Source of the DNA: Larix sibirica
Taxonomy: Eukaryota > Streptophyta > Pinopsida > Pinales > Pinaceae
Direction of reading: 5' to 3'
Length of the DNA: 18,024 bases
Assembly: GCA_004151065.3 (NCBI GenBank)
Contig: NWUY0300007788.1
Location: 8,303-26,326 of the forward strand
The translations under genes and the position numbers were made by a program. Positions 1-9,070 of this stretch are shown here, piece after piece (position 1 is the stretch's first letter; every line of letters begins with the position of its first letter). The notes under the pieces are model-generated. The model saw only the letters and a list, made by a program, of their open reading frames with translations, ran no database searches and was not told where the DNA came from.

Positions 1-38
1 CAATGCTTTTTCTACTTTCTGTTACTTCTGCGCAGATT

Positions 39-130
39 GCATGCTTCATGATCATTATCATTGCTCCGTTGCATGCTACATGATGAGCTTCATGCACTTT
101 CTCTGCTGAATTGTTGCATGCTTCATGATC
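39..130. repeat. GCATGCTTCATGATC short repeats, copy 1
   Basis: The 15-base word GCATGCTTCATGATC occurs at 39-53 and 116-130, with a variant (GCATGCTACATGATG) at 71-85. The same set recurs at 3316-3407 in the second large copy. The words contain RY-like TGCATG cores, but no promoter role can be shown. Confidence 0.5.
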
Positions 131-187
131 TTTCTTCTTCTTTCTCTTGCTTCTCAACTTCATGATATTGCCCCCCCTTTCACATCA

Positions 188-268
188 ATGGCAAGGAAGT
201 GCCATTACTGCGGAATTATATTTTCTCCTTTCTTATGTTTTGCGCTGGTATTCATTCACTTCTCATAG
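188..268 (+). other. 26-codon mini-ORF starting MARKCHYCG, copy 1
   Basis: A plus-strand ATG (context tcaATGG) opens 26 codons and ends at TAG. It begins with a CxxC pair (K-C-H-Y-C-G) and then becomes hydrophobic. The first nine residues resemble the N-terminal zinc-knuckle start of plant R-R-type MYB proteins (MxRKCSxCG), but the expected downstream His and Cys are absent. It could be a truncated exon relic or chance. An identical copy lies at 3465-3545. Confidence 0.2.
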
Positions 269-983
269 GGATAACTCGCCCTATATTCATGCTACATTAT
301 TTCATTGAAGTTTCTACACTAATATTATATACTGTATTTTCATATCCATTTATGATGCTTTCCCCTATATAGTTGTTATCTTACTTCTTATCCTGATCTT
401 CTATTCCTGTCAGAATACTTCATCATTCCTTGCACATATTTTCATGCAATCTTACTGTCATGCCAACTACGCAGATCTCCATACTGTTTTTCTGTTGATT
501 TCCTTCCACGTCTAGAAGTTCCATTCATCATATTTACTGCATTGTCACCAAGCCTTATTGCCTTTAATGAATTCACATCCCTTTCCATGACAACCAAAGA
601 TTTGGCACATTTTTCTATTTGTCATCCAACTCGACAATAAAAATTATATGACTCATCATGGATGTGGCACCTTTTGTCATGTCATGATCCTACTTAATAT
701 TTTGGGGAAACATCATCTGCAGCACGAAGGAATGAACACTATTTTTGTACTTCTTCCCATATTCATTAACTCCAGTATTTACTTTTGGCCATTGCATCAC
801 CTTCTTCGGATCACGTGGTCTTGAATTAAATTTACTACACATCTCTTCAACTTAATTCCATGTGCACGGAGACTGCCATTCAATTCTATAAGATCATTGT
901 GAAATGAATGGTTCATAACCTTTTACTCTCTTTCCATATTTCTTTGTGTCGCATTTCCTTCTGATCTCTTATCTTTATTAGCC

Positions 984-1154
984 ATGGATTCCTTCTACAA
1001 AAAGATGAATGACTCCATTGACAATGTGTGCCTTGTTGTCCAATCCCAACAATATGAGTTCACTCGTTTAAGAGTCAACATGGGAAACTGGAAGGGTCAA
1101 ATGGAGGAGTCTGAATTCAATCACCAATATGGGTATGCTGAAAATATTAACTAG
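984..1154 (+). pseudogene. Short coiled-coil-like ORF, unknown, copy 1
   Basis: An ATG in near-ideal plant context (gccATGG) opens 56 codons on the plus strand, opposite to the gag remnant in the same segment. The product is hydrophilic, begins M-D-S-F-Y-K-K-M-N-D-S-I-D, and has heptad-like spacing of hydrophobic residues, suggesting a short helix or coiled coil. It ends at TAG. Continuing in the same frame, several TAA, TAG and TGA codons interrupt further Gln/Glu/Leu-rich sequence (a Q-V-D-N-L-E-Q-Q stretch). That would suit either the decayed start of a longer protein or chance. No family is recognised. The pyrimidine-rich stretch upstream would suit a 5' leader. An identical copy lies at 4261-4431. 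Confidence 0.25.
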
Positions 1155-1932
1155 TGTTATTAACAGGTTGACAACCTGGAGCAACAATAACAATGAATTC
1201 TGAATGAGCTGTCTTTAATTTAGTTTGAGCATTCTTCTGAACAACCATTGTCAAAACTCTATAGGTGTATCCCCTGCAACCAACTTCTGAATGCAACGAG
1301 CTGGTTTGTATGGATTTGGAGCTTTGTCTCTCATAGCAACTAGACGCAAAGTTGGACCTTGAATTGTGGCTTTGAATTACTCAGCGATTCACAATTTTTC
1401 CTGATAAAGCTCGCCTTTTTGGTCTTAGCATGAAGTCTCTTTTGATGTTCAATTATGTAGATGACTCATGCAGTTTGTTATTGCACAAATTTTGAATGTA
1501 ATACAAATTACAATTATGTATATATGTATCTTTGTGCAAACTCATGTTTACTTCTCAGTAGTATTTGTTTGTACTTTTTCTTCATTCTGTCACATGCAAG
1601 TTCTTTTGTGCGATAACTTAACTTCAACATAACTTAGAAACCAATTGAATATGTATATACACATATCTTTGTTCATCAATAACATGAAAGATCCTTTTCT
1701 ACAACACTCCAACACATACACATGTAACATTTTGCAACATTTAACATTTATGTGCCAAACATCTTCAAACTATAACCTTCGTTAACATATTCCTTGAATT
1801 CCTAGTATGCATTGTGTTGAATTCAAGGATCTCACTTAATCTTCTTGGATATCAGCAAGAGGGGTAGCAATTGCTTGCTAATTTGGATGTACTTGGATTG
1901 CCAACTTCTTATGCGCATTTTTTAGGATATTT
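1155..1932. other. Non-Gag spacer of the duplicated segment
   Basis: This AT-rich stretch lies between the small plus-strand ORF and the gag remnant and is repeated at 4432-5209. Read on the minus strand it is where protease and integrase should follow Gag in a copia element. No protease Asp-Ser/Thr-Gly motif or integrase His-Cys and DDE motifs were recognised. A 41-codon open stretch (1251-1376, minus) is the longest clean frame noticed there and matches no family I know. Confidence 0.5.
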
Positions 1933-2058
1933 CCTTACCCATGTTTTCATGTGTGCATTTATATTTTGATTCTACACTTGAGTTCCCTCATTGTTGATTA
2001 TTGTATTATGATTGCTTTTGCACAACATGTTTTCATCAAGATAGTTCACTATTCTTTG

Positions 2059-2100
2059 ACAATACATAGCCTTATGTCCAACACCATCACATGAATACCA
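2059..2100 (-). other. Degenerate zinc knuckle 3, gag copy 1
   Basis: The pattern W-Y-S-C-D-G-V-G-H-K-A-M-Y-C keeps the last three ligands of a CCHC knuckle, but Trp replaces the first Cys (TGG in place of TGT or TGC). The copy at 5336-5377 has the same loss, so the change predates the duplication. Confidence 0.65.
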
Positions 2101-2112
2101 TCTCATAGTTTG

Positions 2113-2154
2113 GCAATATTTTTCAATATGACTAATGTGATTGCACCTTGCACA
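2113..2154 (-). other. CCHC zinc knuckle 2, gag copy 1
   Basis: The minus strand encodes C-A-R-C-N-H-I-S-H-I-E-K-Y-C, with intact C-x2-C-x4-H-x4-C spacing. It is repeated unchanged at 5390-5431. Confidence 0.82.
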
Positions 2155-3167
2155 CTTCATTCTGTTTATCCTTCTTCGTTTAGTATAATGAAAAGAGTTG
2201 TAATTATTGAAGGAACTGTCATACCTAAATGGGACAGTGTTCACTGTCGTAGACCTTCCTCAATTTTTTCTCATAACCAAGTCCGGAATTTTCTTCTGGT
2301 GATCTCTGATAATTTAGAAACTTATTTAGTATTGAAGTGCTACTTTTGAACTTGTTCTTCATTTCAACTTCAAGACTGGTCTTGTCACTTTCCAGATGTG
2401 TGTAGATCGGAGTAACACTGGTTGTGTGACATTGAACTTGTTTCTTCCCCTTTATCTCAATCAATTTGTCTTGTAAGCGAGATATCTCTACGTCCTTCAA
2501 CTCAAGTTGACTAGCCATCATCTTATTTTTCTATGCTAACTCTTCCAAATAAGACTTCAATATAGATTTCTCTTATTCAAGTACTTTGACCTTGTCTTGT
2601 GCGCAAATAAATTGTTTCTCACAGTTGGTCACTTTTTCACAAACTTGTTTATCAAGGGACTCTTGAAAATCTTTAGTTAGCGTGTCTTGTTCTTCATACT
2701 TCAACAAGTGTTCCTTCAAGATTTTACTCTTCTTTCTTGAATTCCTCAATTCATCCAAGGAACTGATCAATTCACCTTCCCAATCAACTTCTGCAAATTC
2801 TTCTTCTTTGGATTTGACTCTCAGTCTTAATATCTGCAATTGGATTTGAATTTGTATTGAAAGACCCACTAAAGAAATACGCACGAGGTTCGATTTTCTC
2901 TATTAGTGTACTCTTGTTGACTGACGAACAACTCTTCTTCTTTTCATAACTGCTTTCTTTTTCCATAAAGGCGATAAATATCACCTCTTTTGGCTTCTCG
3001 TCATAGTCACTTCCTTCAGACACATTGTTGTCTTCCTCAGTATACAGACTCTTCCTTTTCTTTAGAATTTTATTTTTAGTCTCTGGTCTGTTCTTAGTGC
3101 ATGTCGTTCTTTGTTCATGGGAATTGACTTCTTCCTCACTGTCGCTATCTCCATCTTCCTTGTCTGA

Positions 3168-3209
3168 ACACATAGATGCAAAGTGGCCTATTCCTCCACA
3201 TTTGAAACA
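3168..3209 (-). other. CCHC zinc knuckle 1, gag copy 1
   Basis: The minus strand encodes C-x2-C-x4-H-x4-C (C-F-K-C-G-G-I-G-H-F-A-S-M-C), the retroviral-type nucleocapsid knuckle that binds RNA. All four ligands are present. The matching site in copy 2 is at 6444-6485 and is identical. Confidence 0.88.
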
Positions 3210-3276
3210 TTTGAAAGCAAACTTGTTTGTGTACTTACCTCATCCTCTTTTCAACTTCCTTACAAAGTTTGACTCC

Positions 3277-3277
3277 N
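3277..3277. other. single N, probable assembly gap at repeat junction
   Basis: One N sits exactly between the end of copy 1 and the start of copy 2. Two other isolated Ns occur at 8870 and 17592, so single Ns probably mark gaps of unknown length here. The true junction between the copies is therefore unseen. Confidence 0.8.
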
Positions 3278-3464
3278 CAATGCTTTTTCTACTTTCTGTT
3301 ACTTCTGCGCAGATTGCATGCTTCATGATCATTATCATTGCTCCGTTGCATGCTACATGATGAGCTTCATGCACTTTCTCTGCTGAATTGTTGCATGCTT
3401 CATGATCTTTCTTCTTCTTTCTCTTGCTTCTCAACTTCATGATATTGCCCCCCCTTTCACATCA

Positions 3465-3545
3465 ATGGCAAGGAAGTGCCATTACTGCGGAATTATATTT
3501 TCTCCTTTCTTATGTTTTGCGCTGGTATTCATTCACTTCTCATAG
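3465..3545 (+). other. 26-codon mini-ORF starting MARKCHYCG, copy 2
   Basis: This is the exact second copy of the mini-ORF at 188-268, carried along by the 3.28 kb duplication. It has the same ATG context, the same CxxC start and the same TAG stop. No function is assigned. Confidence 0.2.
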
Positions 3546-4260
3546 GGATAACTCGCCCTATATTCATGCTACATTATTTCATTGAAGTTTCTACACTAAT
3601 ATTATATACTGTATTTTCATATCCATTTATGATGCTTTCCCCTATATAGTTGTTATCTTACTTCTTATCCTGATCTTCTATTCCTGTCAGAATACTTCAT
3701 CATTCCTTGCACATATTTTCATGCAATCTTACTGTCATGCCAACTACGCAGATCTCCATACTGTTTTTCTGTTGATTTCCTTCCACGTCTAGAAGTTCCA
3801 TTCATCATATTTACTGCATTGTCACCAAGCCTTATTGCCTTTAATGAATTCACATCCCTTTCCATGACAACCAAAGATTTGGCACATTTTTCTATTTGTC
3901 ATCCAACTCGACAATAAAAATTATATGACTCATCATGGATGTGGCACCTTTTGTCATGTCATGATCCTACTTAATATTTTGGGGAAACATCATCTGCAGC
4001 ACGAAGGAATGAACACTATTTTTGTACTTCTTCCCATATTCATTAACTCCAGTATTTACTTTTGGCCATTGCATCACCTTCTTCGGATCACGTGGTCTTG
4101 AATTAAATTTACTACACATCTCTTCAACTTAATTCCATGTGCACGGAGACTGCCATTCAATTCTATAAGATCATTGTGAAATGAATGGTTCATAACCTTT
4201 TACTCTCTTTCCATATTTCTTTGTGTCGCATTTCCTTCTGATCTCTTATCTTTATTAGCC

Positions 4261-4431
4261 ATGGATTCCTTCTACAAAAAGATGAATGACTCCATTGACA
4301 ATGTGTGCCTTGTTGTCCAATCCCAACAATATGAGTTCACTCGTTTAAGAGTCAACATGGGAAACTGGAAGGGTCAAATGGAGGAGTCTGAATTCAATCA
4401 CCAATATGGGTATGCTGAAAATATTAACTAG
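4261..4431 (+). pseudogene. Short coiled-coil-like ORF, unknown, copy 2
   Basis: This is the exact duplicate of the 56-codon ORF at 984-1154, with the same gccATGG start and TAG stop. No base difference was seen over the ORF, so the pair gives no information on selection. Function is unknown. Confidence 0.25.
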
Positions 4432-5248
4432 TGTTATTAACAGGTTGACAACCTGGAGCAACAATAACAATGAATTCTGAATGAGCTGTCTTTAATTTAG
4501 TTTGAGCATTCTTCTGAACAACCATTGTCAAAACTCTATAGGTGTATCCCCTGCAACCAACTTCTGAATGCAACGAGCTGGTTTGTATGGATTTGGAGCT
4601 TTGTCTCTCATAGCAACTAGACGCAAAGTTGGACCTTGAATTGTGGCTTTGAATTACTCAGCGATTCACAATTTTTCCTGATAAAGCTCGCCTTTTTGGT
4701 CTTAGCATGAAGTCTCTTTTGATGTTCAATTATGTAGATGACTCATGCAGTTTGTTATTGCACAAATTTTGAATGTAATACAAATTACAATTATGTATAT
4801 ATGTATCTTTGTGCAAACTCATGTTTACTTCTCAGTAGTATTTGTTTGTACTTTTTCTTCATTCTGTCACATGCAAGTTCTTTTGTGCGATAACTTAACT
4901 TCAACATAACTTAGAAACCAATTGAATATGTATATACACATATCTTTGTTCATCAATAACATGAAAGATCCTTTTCTACAACACTCCAACACATACACAT
5001 GTAACATTTTGCAACATTTAACATTTATGTGCCAAACATCTTCAAACTATAACCTTCGTTAACATATTCCTTGAATTCCTAGTATGCATTGTGTTGAATT
5101 CAAGGATCTCCCTTAATCTTCTTGGATATCAGCAAGAGGGGTAGCAATTGCTTGCTAATTTGGATGTACTTGGATTGCCAACTTCTTATGCGCATTTTTT
5201 AGGATATTTCCTTACCCATGTTTTCATGTGTGCATTTATATTTTGATT

Positions 5249-6612
5249 CTACACTTGAGTTCCCTCATTGTTGATTATTGTATTATGATTGCTTTTGCAC
5301 AACATGTTTTCATCAAGATAGTTCACTATTCTTTGACAATACATAGCCTTATGTCCAACACCATCACATGAATACCATCTCATAGTTTGGCAATATTTTT
5401 CAATATGACTAATGTGATTGCACCTTGCACACTTCATTCTGTTTATCCTTCTTCGTTTAGTATAATGAAAAGAGTTGTAATTATTGAAGGAACTGTCATA
5501 CCTAAATGGGACAATGTTCACTGTCGTAGACCTTCCTCAATTTTTTCTGATAACCAAGTTCGAAATTTTCTTTTGGTGATCTCTCATCATTTAGAAACTT
5601 ATTCAATATTGAAGTGCTACTTTTGAACTTGTTCTTCATTTCAACTTCAAGACTGGTCTTGTCACTTTCCAGATGTGTGTAGATCGGAGTAACATTAGTG
5701 GTGTGATATTGAACTTGTTTCTTCCCCTGTATCTCAATCAATTTGTCTTGTAAGCGAGATATCTCTACGTCCTTGAACTCAAGTTGACTTTCCATCATCT
5801 TATTTTTTTATGCTAACTCTTCCAAATAAGCCTTCAATATAGATTTATCTTATTCAAGTACTTTGACCTTGTCTTGTGCGCAAATAAATTGTTTCTCACA
5901 GTTGGTCACTTTTTCACAAACCTGTGTATCAAGGGACTCTTGAAACTCTTTAGTTAGCGTGTCCTGTTCTTCATACTTCGACAACTGTTCCTGCAAGAGT
6001 TTACTCTTCTTTCTTGAATTCCTCAATTCATCCAAGGAACTGATCAATTCACCTTCCCAATCAACCTCTGTAGATTCTTGTTCTTTGGATTGACTGCCAG
6101 TCTTAATATCTGCAATTGGATTTGAATTTGTATTGAAAGACCCACTAAAGAAATACGCACGAGGTTCGCTTTTCTCTATTAGTGTACTCTTGTTGATTGG
6201 CGAACAACTCTTCTTCTTTTCATCACTGCTTTCTTTTTCCATAAAGGCCATAAATATCACCTCTTTTGGCTTCTCATCATAGTCACTTCCTTCAGACACA
6301 TTGTTGTCTTCCTCAGTATACAGACTCTTCCTTTTCTTTAAAATTTTATTTTTAGTCTCTGGTCTGTTCTTAGTGCATGTCGTTCTTCGTTCATGGGAAT
6401 TGACTTCTTCCTCACTGTCGCTATCTCCATCTTCCTTGTCTGAACACATAGATGCAAAGTGGCCTATTCCTCCACATTTGAAACATTTGAAAGCAAACTT
6501 GTTTGTGTACTTACCTCATCCTCTTTTCAACTTCCTTACAAAGTTTGACTCCTCTTCATCTCACTCATTGCAGGAGTCCTTGTCATGCTCATGCTTAGCC
6601 TTTTTAGAGGCT
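5249..6612 (-). pseudogene. Ty1/copia-type Gag remnant, copy 2
   Basis: This is the same Gag C-terminal remnant as at 1972-3276, but longer at its N-terminal side. A lysine/acid-rich stretch beginning A-S-K-K-A-K (about 6611 downward) leads through a TGA at 6561-6563 into the basic region and first zinc knuckle (6444-6485). The linker and coiled coil are one open frame of 199 codons (5850-6449), lacking the insertion that splits copy 1. Two stops near 5806 and 5847, a frameshift near 5515, the second knuckle (5390-5431) and the degenerate third (5336-5377) are shared with copy 1. Most stops sit where Gln or Arg would fit, consistent with C-to-T decay. The N-terminal Gag domain, protease, integrase and RT/RNase H are missing. 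Homology ends at the palindrome at 6612-6629. Confidence 0.82.
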
Positions 6613-6629
6613 TGTTGGCACCCCAACAA
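6612..6629. repeat. Perfect palindrome, possible LTR-end scar
   Basis: TTGTTGG and CCAACAA flank a four-base centre (cacc). TGTTGG and CCAACA are typical terminal bases of copia LTRs, so the 16 bases from 6613 could be the two ends of an almost wholly deleted LTR. Recognisable Gag sequence stops directly beside it. Confidence 0.45.
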
Positions 6630-7575
6630 ATCCCCTTTATTTGTGCAAAATAAAGGCCCCCCGTGTAAATTTTGTATAAAAGTTTGCTTTTGGTTTCTCT
6701 TACTTCCTCTAATTTGGTTTTGAGAAGGTGATTCCATGGTTTTATTTCTTTGGTCTTTCACTCCTTACACTGTTTGCAAAAAAATTGGTTTGCACTTCAT
6801 CAATGGACAAGCAATTTGAAAAATCTAATTCTTGGAATTTTGATCTTCATTTTGAGAGATTATATAGAACCTAGTTTTGACTTGAGTATTCCATTAATAT
6901 TTTATGAACCTTATTTCTTCTTTAAATATAATTTTGTGTTCACAACTTAATATTTTCATGCTCTTTATCAAAATCTAGAAAATTCAATTATTGTTTTTCC
7001 AATTGATAAGATATCAATTAATATTATTATTATTTTTCTTTCTTTGGAAGAATATATTAAATCACCCTCAGATAAACTTTGGATAACATTTCATTCATAA
7101 TTTGATCTTGAATTATATTTATATAATTATGAATCATAATTTATATATATATTAAAAGTTTATTTAAAAGGGAATTTTTCATATTCATTTAAGGAAATTA
7201 AATTATTATTATGTATACTAATTGATGAACTATATTTTTATTATTTAAAAGATCATTGGTTACAATTTTAAAACATGACTTTCTCTTATTTAAATGTCAC
7301 AGCTATTTCTCATAACAAATAAATATATTCATGAAATTTATTTATTAAACAAACTTTATGCATGGATATATTACTTGAGCATTTCGTAAAGCTTTGTCAC
7401 ATTAATAAAAAAAAAAACCTCAAAGTAAATAGAATTAAGTTATGTTTTTCTTTATAGACTTATTCATTAGATTTCTTAAAGTGATGGTGGTAGTCTCTTT
7501 TCTTAACAAGTTAATAAATAGGGAAACTTCCATTAAGACCACGATTTATTGAATATTCTTTTATTTTCCAGCTAA
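6630..7575. other. AT-rich spacer without recognised gene
   Basis: This stretch is very AT-rich, especially from 6890. It contains short self-complementary pieces such as ATTATGA-a-TCATAAT near 7117 and an A12 run near 7409. In the gag frame the minus strand stays open to 6761, but nothing above 6612 looks like Gag. No gene, RNA or complete transposon was seen. Confidence 0.6.
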
Positions 7576-7845
7576 AGGTACAACATATCAAGTCATTGTT
7601 TCATTCACGAAAGGTTTTGTCTTTACTGGTTAAAGAAGAGTTTCATTAAATCTCTAGTTGTTAAAACACCTGCAAGGTTTAAAGGAATGCCACGACCACA
7701 AGAATATCCATATCACCAGATTTCAAGGAGGATGAGACATTTATGGTTTGCATGGAATAATTCATTGTCATTAAGGCAATCTGCCAACGTAGCAGAATTA
7801 GTTTATAAAAGAAACGAATTTAAGCAATCGCCAAGAATTCCATAG
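7576..7845 (+). pseudogene. Unidentified 89-codon open segment
   Basis: The plus strand is open from just after a TAA at 7573 to a TAG at 7843, which is long for DNA this AT-rich. It has no early ATG; the first is at about codon 36 (in the run F-K-G-M-P-R-P-Q-E-Y-P). The predicted peptide is basic and aromatic-rich, unlike the surrounding low-complexity translations, and includes H-L-W-F-A-W-N-N. It could be a decayed exon or transposon fragment. No family is recognised. A second open segment follows at 7874-8122 in another frame. Confidence 0.25.
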
Positions 7846-7873
7846 CCATGTCATGAAATTATTTAATCTATAA

Positions 7874-8122
7874 AATTCATCAGTCATTAGATTACTTGTC
7901 AAGTGTCTTGATTTGTTGAAGATCCGAAATTGTAGAGAACGTGGGATTGCTCTATTTGTTAACAAAAGAACCGCACCATATTTTTTGTCTTTTAAATCGG
8001 AAGGCCAGGATGAGATTCAAACTTATCTCAGAGGTAGTTTACAAAATCGTAGAAGTTGGGCTAAGAATCCAATGCATCCTTTTCACTTTGCCAGCATTCA
8101 GGACATCGAGGAACTGAAATAG
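7874..8122 (+). pseudogene. Unidentified 82-codon open segment
   Basis: The plus strand is open from after a TAA at 7871 to a TAG ending at 8122. The only in-frame ATG is near the end, so a complete nuclear gene is unlikely. The peptide has mixed, protein-like composition (stretches such as R-G-I-A-L-F-V-N-K-R and H-P-F-H-F-A-S-I-Q-D-I-E). Together with the 7576-7845 segment it may mark one decayed coding region with a frameshift or intron between. I do not recognise it. Confidence 0.25.
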
Positions 8123-8240
8123 ATCAATTCATTGAATGAAAGGGACAGAAAGGCATAATTCCGCTATTCAACAGCCTAGTTCAGGGAATAAATTGATTAA
8201 TATAGCTGCAGTTTAGGAGACTGTTGAGATCTTGATTGTC

Positions 8241-8500
8241 TATAAAAGCAGTAGCAGTCTGCCTAGATGGGGGGGTCTCAGCAGAAGATAGAGGATACTG
8301 TTATTCTCCACTCTGTTCTTGTAAATTTTTATGTTTGCAAAGAAGAGGAGGCGCTGCCATGAGGAAGAAAGGCTTCGAAGAATGTGATGAAACTGTTTCT
8401 CATGAGGAAATATCTATAGGAGTTCAACACAGTTTTCCAATTACTGTTATGAGACTGTGTCAGCATTCTTCAGACAATATTGGTTGTTGGTATCATTTTG
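8241..8500 (+). other. LTR-like stretch with TATA box and weak PBS
   Basis: A clear TATA sequence (TCTATAAAAG, 8239-8248) is followed by a G7 run and a purine-rich leader. About 240 bases later comes TGGTATCA (8488-8495), the first eight bases of the tRNA-Met primer-binding site used by plant copia elements (TGGTATCAGAG). The match then fails (ttttgag). The arrangement resembles U3-R-U5 plus PBS of a 5' LTR, but no matching second LTR or downstream gag was found. Confidence 0.25.
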
Positions 8501-8595
8501 AGATCTATATTTCAATACATATATTTAACTCATGTTTAATTTTTCCATACATCATTTTGTCATTTTATGCAATTATATTGTGTTATGATGGATGA

Positions 8596-8970
8596 ATTGA
8601 TTCTTTTTATTTCTGAACACAAGTTGTTGTATTTTTGTAAAATTAATTTCATTATCATATAGTGATAGTTTCTTGTCATTATATGATTTATGTTATTAAA
8701 ATATTTAATTTTGTTTCATTGGAATATTGATTGTTTATTAATTTTCTTTTGCAACAATATTTATGATTAGATCAGAAATGAGTAACAATTTTAACTCTCT
8801 TTACTTATGCTTCAGGATAGTTAGGATAGAATATGGTTAAAAAATCAGAATTAAGTTTTATTTTAGCANGTAATTCACAAGCATATATAGCATTTGACTT
8901 CATAATTAATGTGGCCATAATATGTTGGTAGTATTAAATCCAATACACGTATCAAACATTCAATACTGTA
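8596..8970. other. AT-rich spacer with single N at 8870
   Basis: No gene, RNA or repeat was recognised. The N at 8870 is isolated and lies in no visible repeat, unlike those at 3277 and 17592. Confidence 0.6.
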
Positions 8971-9070
8971 AATGCTTGGAAATATGTGAGAGTAACTTTA
9001 TGTAAACATGTAATTGATACAATGCTGGGAAATATGTGAGAGTAACTCTATGTAAACATGTAATTGAAAC
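8971..9070. repeat. 50-bp tandem duplication
   Basis: Two head-to-tail copies (8971-9020 and 9021-9070) share the core GGAAATATGTGAGAGTAACT and a downstream TGTAAACATGTAATTGA. They differ at only a few bases, so the duplication is fairly recent. Confidence 0.9.

Larger units (their letters stand above)
1..3276. repeat. 3.28 kb direct duplication, copy 1
   Basis: The sequence from base 1 is repeated from base 3278 at an offset of 3277, falling to 3276 after a one-base indel near 2813. By eye the first 2236 bases differ at only one position (A at 1834, C at 5111). About 41 substitutions and the indel then fall between 2237 and 3112, and the last ~160 bases are identical. The copy ends at the N at 3277, and its first base corresponds exactly to the first base after that N. 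It may be a real tandem duplication of a degenerate element or an assembly duplication placed across a gap. Confidence 0.95.
1972..3276 (-). pseudogene. Ty1/copia-type Gag remnant, copy 1
   Basis: This is the C-terminal part of a plant copia-like Gag, the retrotransposon capsid/nucleocapsid precursor, read from 3276 down to 1972. In order it holds a basic start ending F-V-R-K-L-K-R, then a CCHC zinc knuckle C-F-K-C-G-G-I-G-H-F-A-S-M-C (3168-3209). A Ser/Asp/Glu- and Lys-rich linker follows, then a Glu/Lys-rich coiled coil. Next comes a motif close to the plant copia pattern (Q-R-S-P ... G-L-G-Y), then a CCHC knuckle at 2113-2154 and a degenerate one at 2059-2100. It is broken by a stop just before the first knuckle, stops after 2573 and near 2530, a frameshift near 2240, and a private one-base insertion near 2813. 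The N at 3277 cuts the N-terminal side. Weak in-frame similarity may continue past the 1972 stop to about 1932. It is not functional. Confidence 0.8.
3278..6552. repeat. 3.28 kb direct duplication, copy 2
   Basis: This is the second copy of the segment at 1-3276. Homology to copy 1 can be followed to 6552, where copy 1 runs into the N. Copy 2 then continues without a break into more gag sequence up to about 6612. Its gag segment keeps one long open frame (5850-6449) that a one-base insertion breaks in copy 1. Confidence 0.95.

Noticed and set aside
1251-1376. 41-codon minus-strand open stretch (R-L-V-A-M-R-D-K-A-P-N-P-Y)
   Set aside because: It looks protein-like but is short, has no start and matches no family I can name. 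Its identical copy at 4528-4653 gives no information on selection.
3025-3360. Plus-strand frames opposite gag, including 2110-2349, 5387-5626 and 6301-6723
   Set aside because: They are antisense to recognisable Gag sequence, and one runs through the N. Their Leu/Ser/Phe-rich composition is typical of antisense reading of Lys/Glu-rich protein.
8236-8595. 119-codon plus-strand frame as a gene
   Set aside because: It starts with TTG, its first ATG is deep inside, and the last third is Ile/Phe/Tyr-rich translation of AT-rich spacer. It overlaps the LTR-like stretch.
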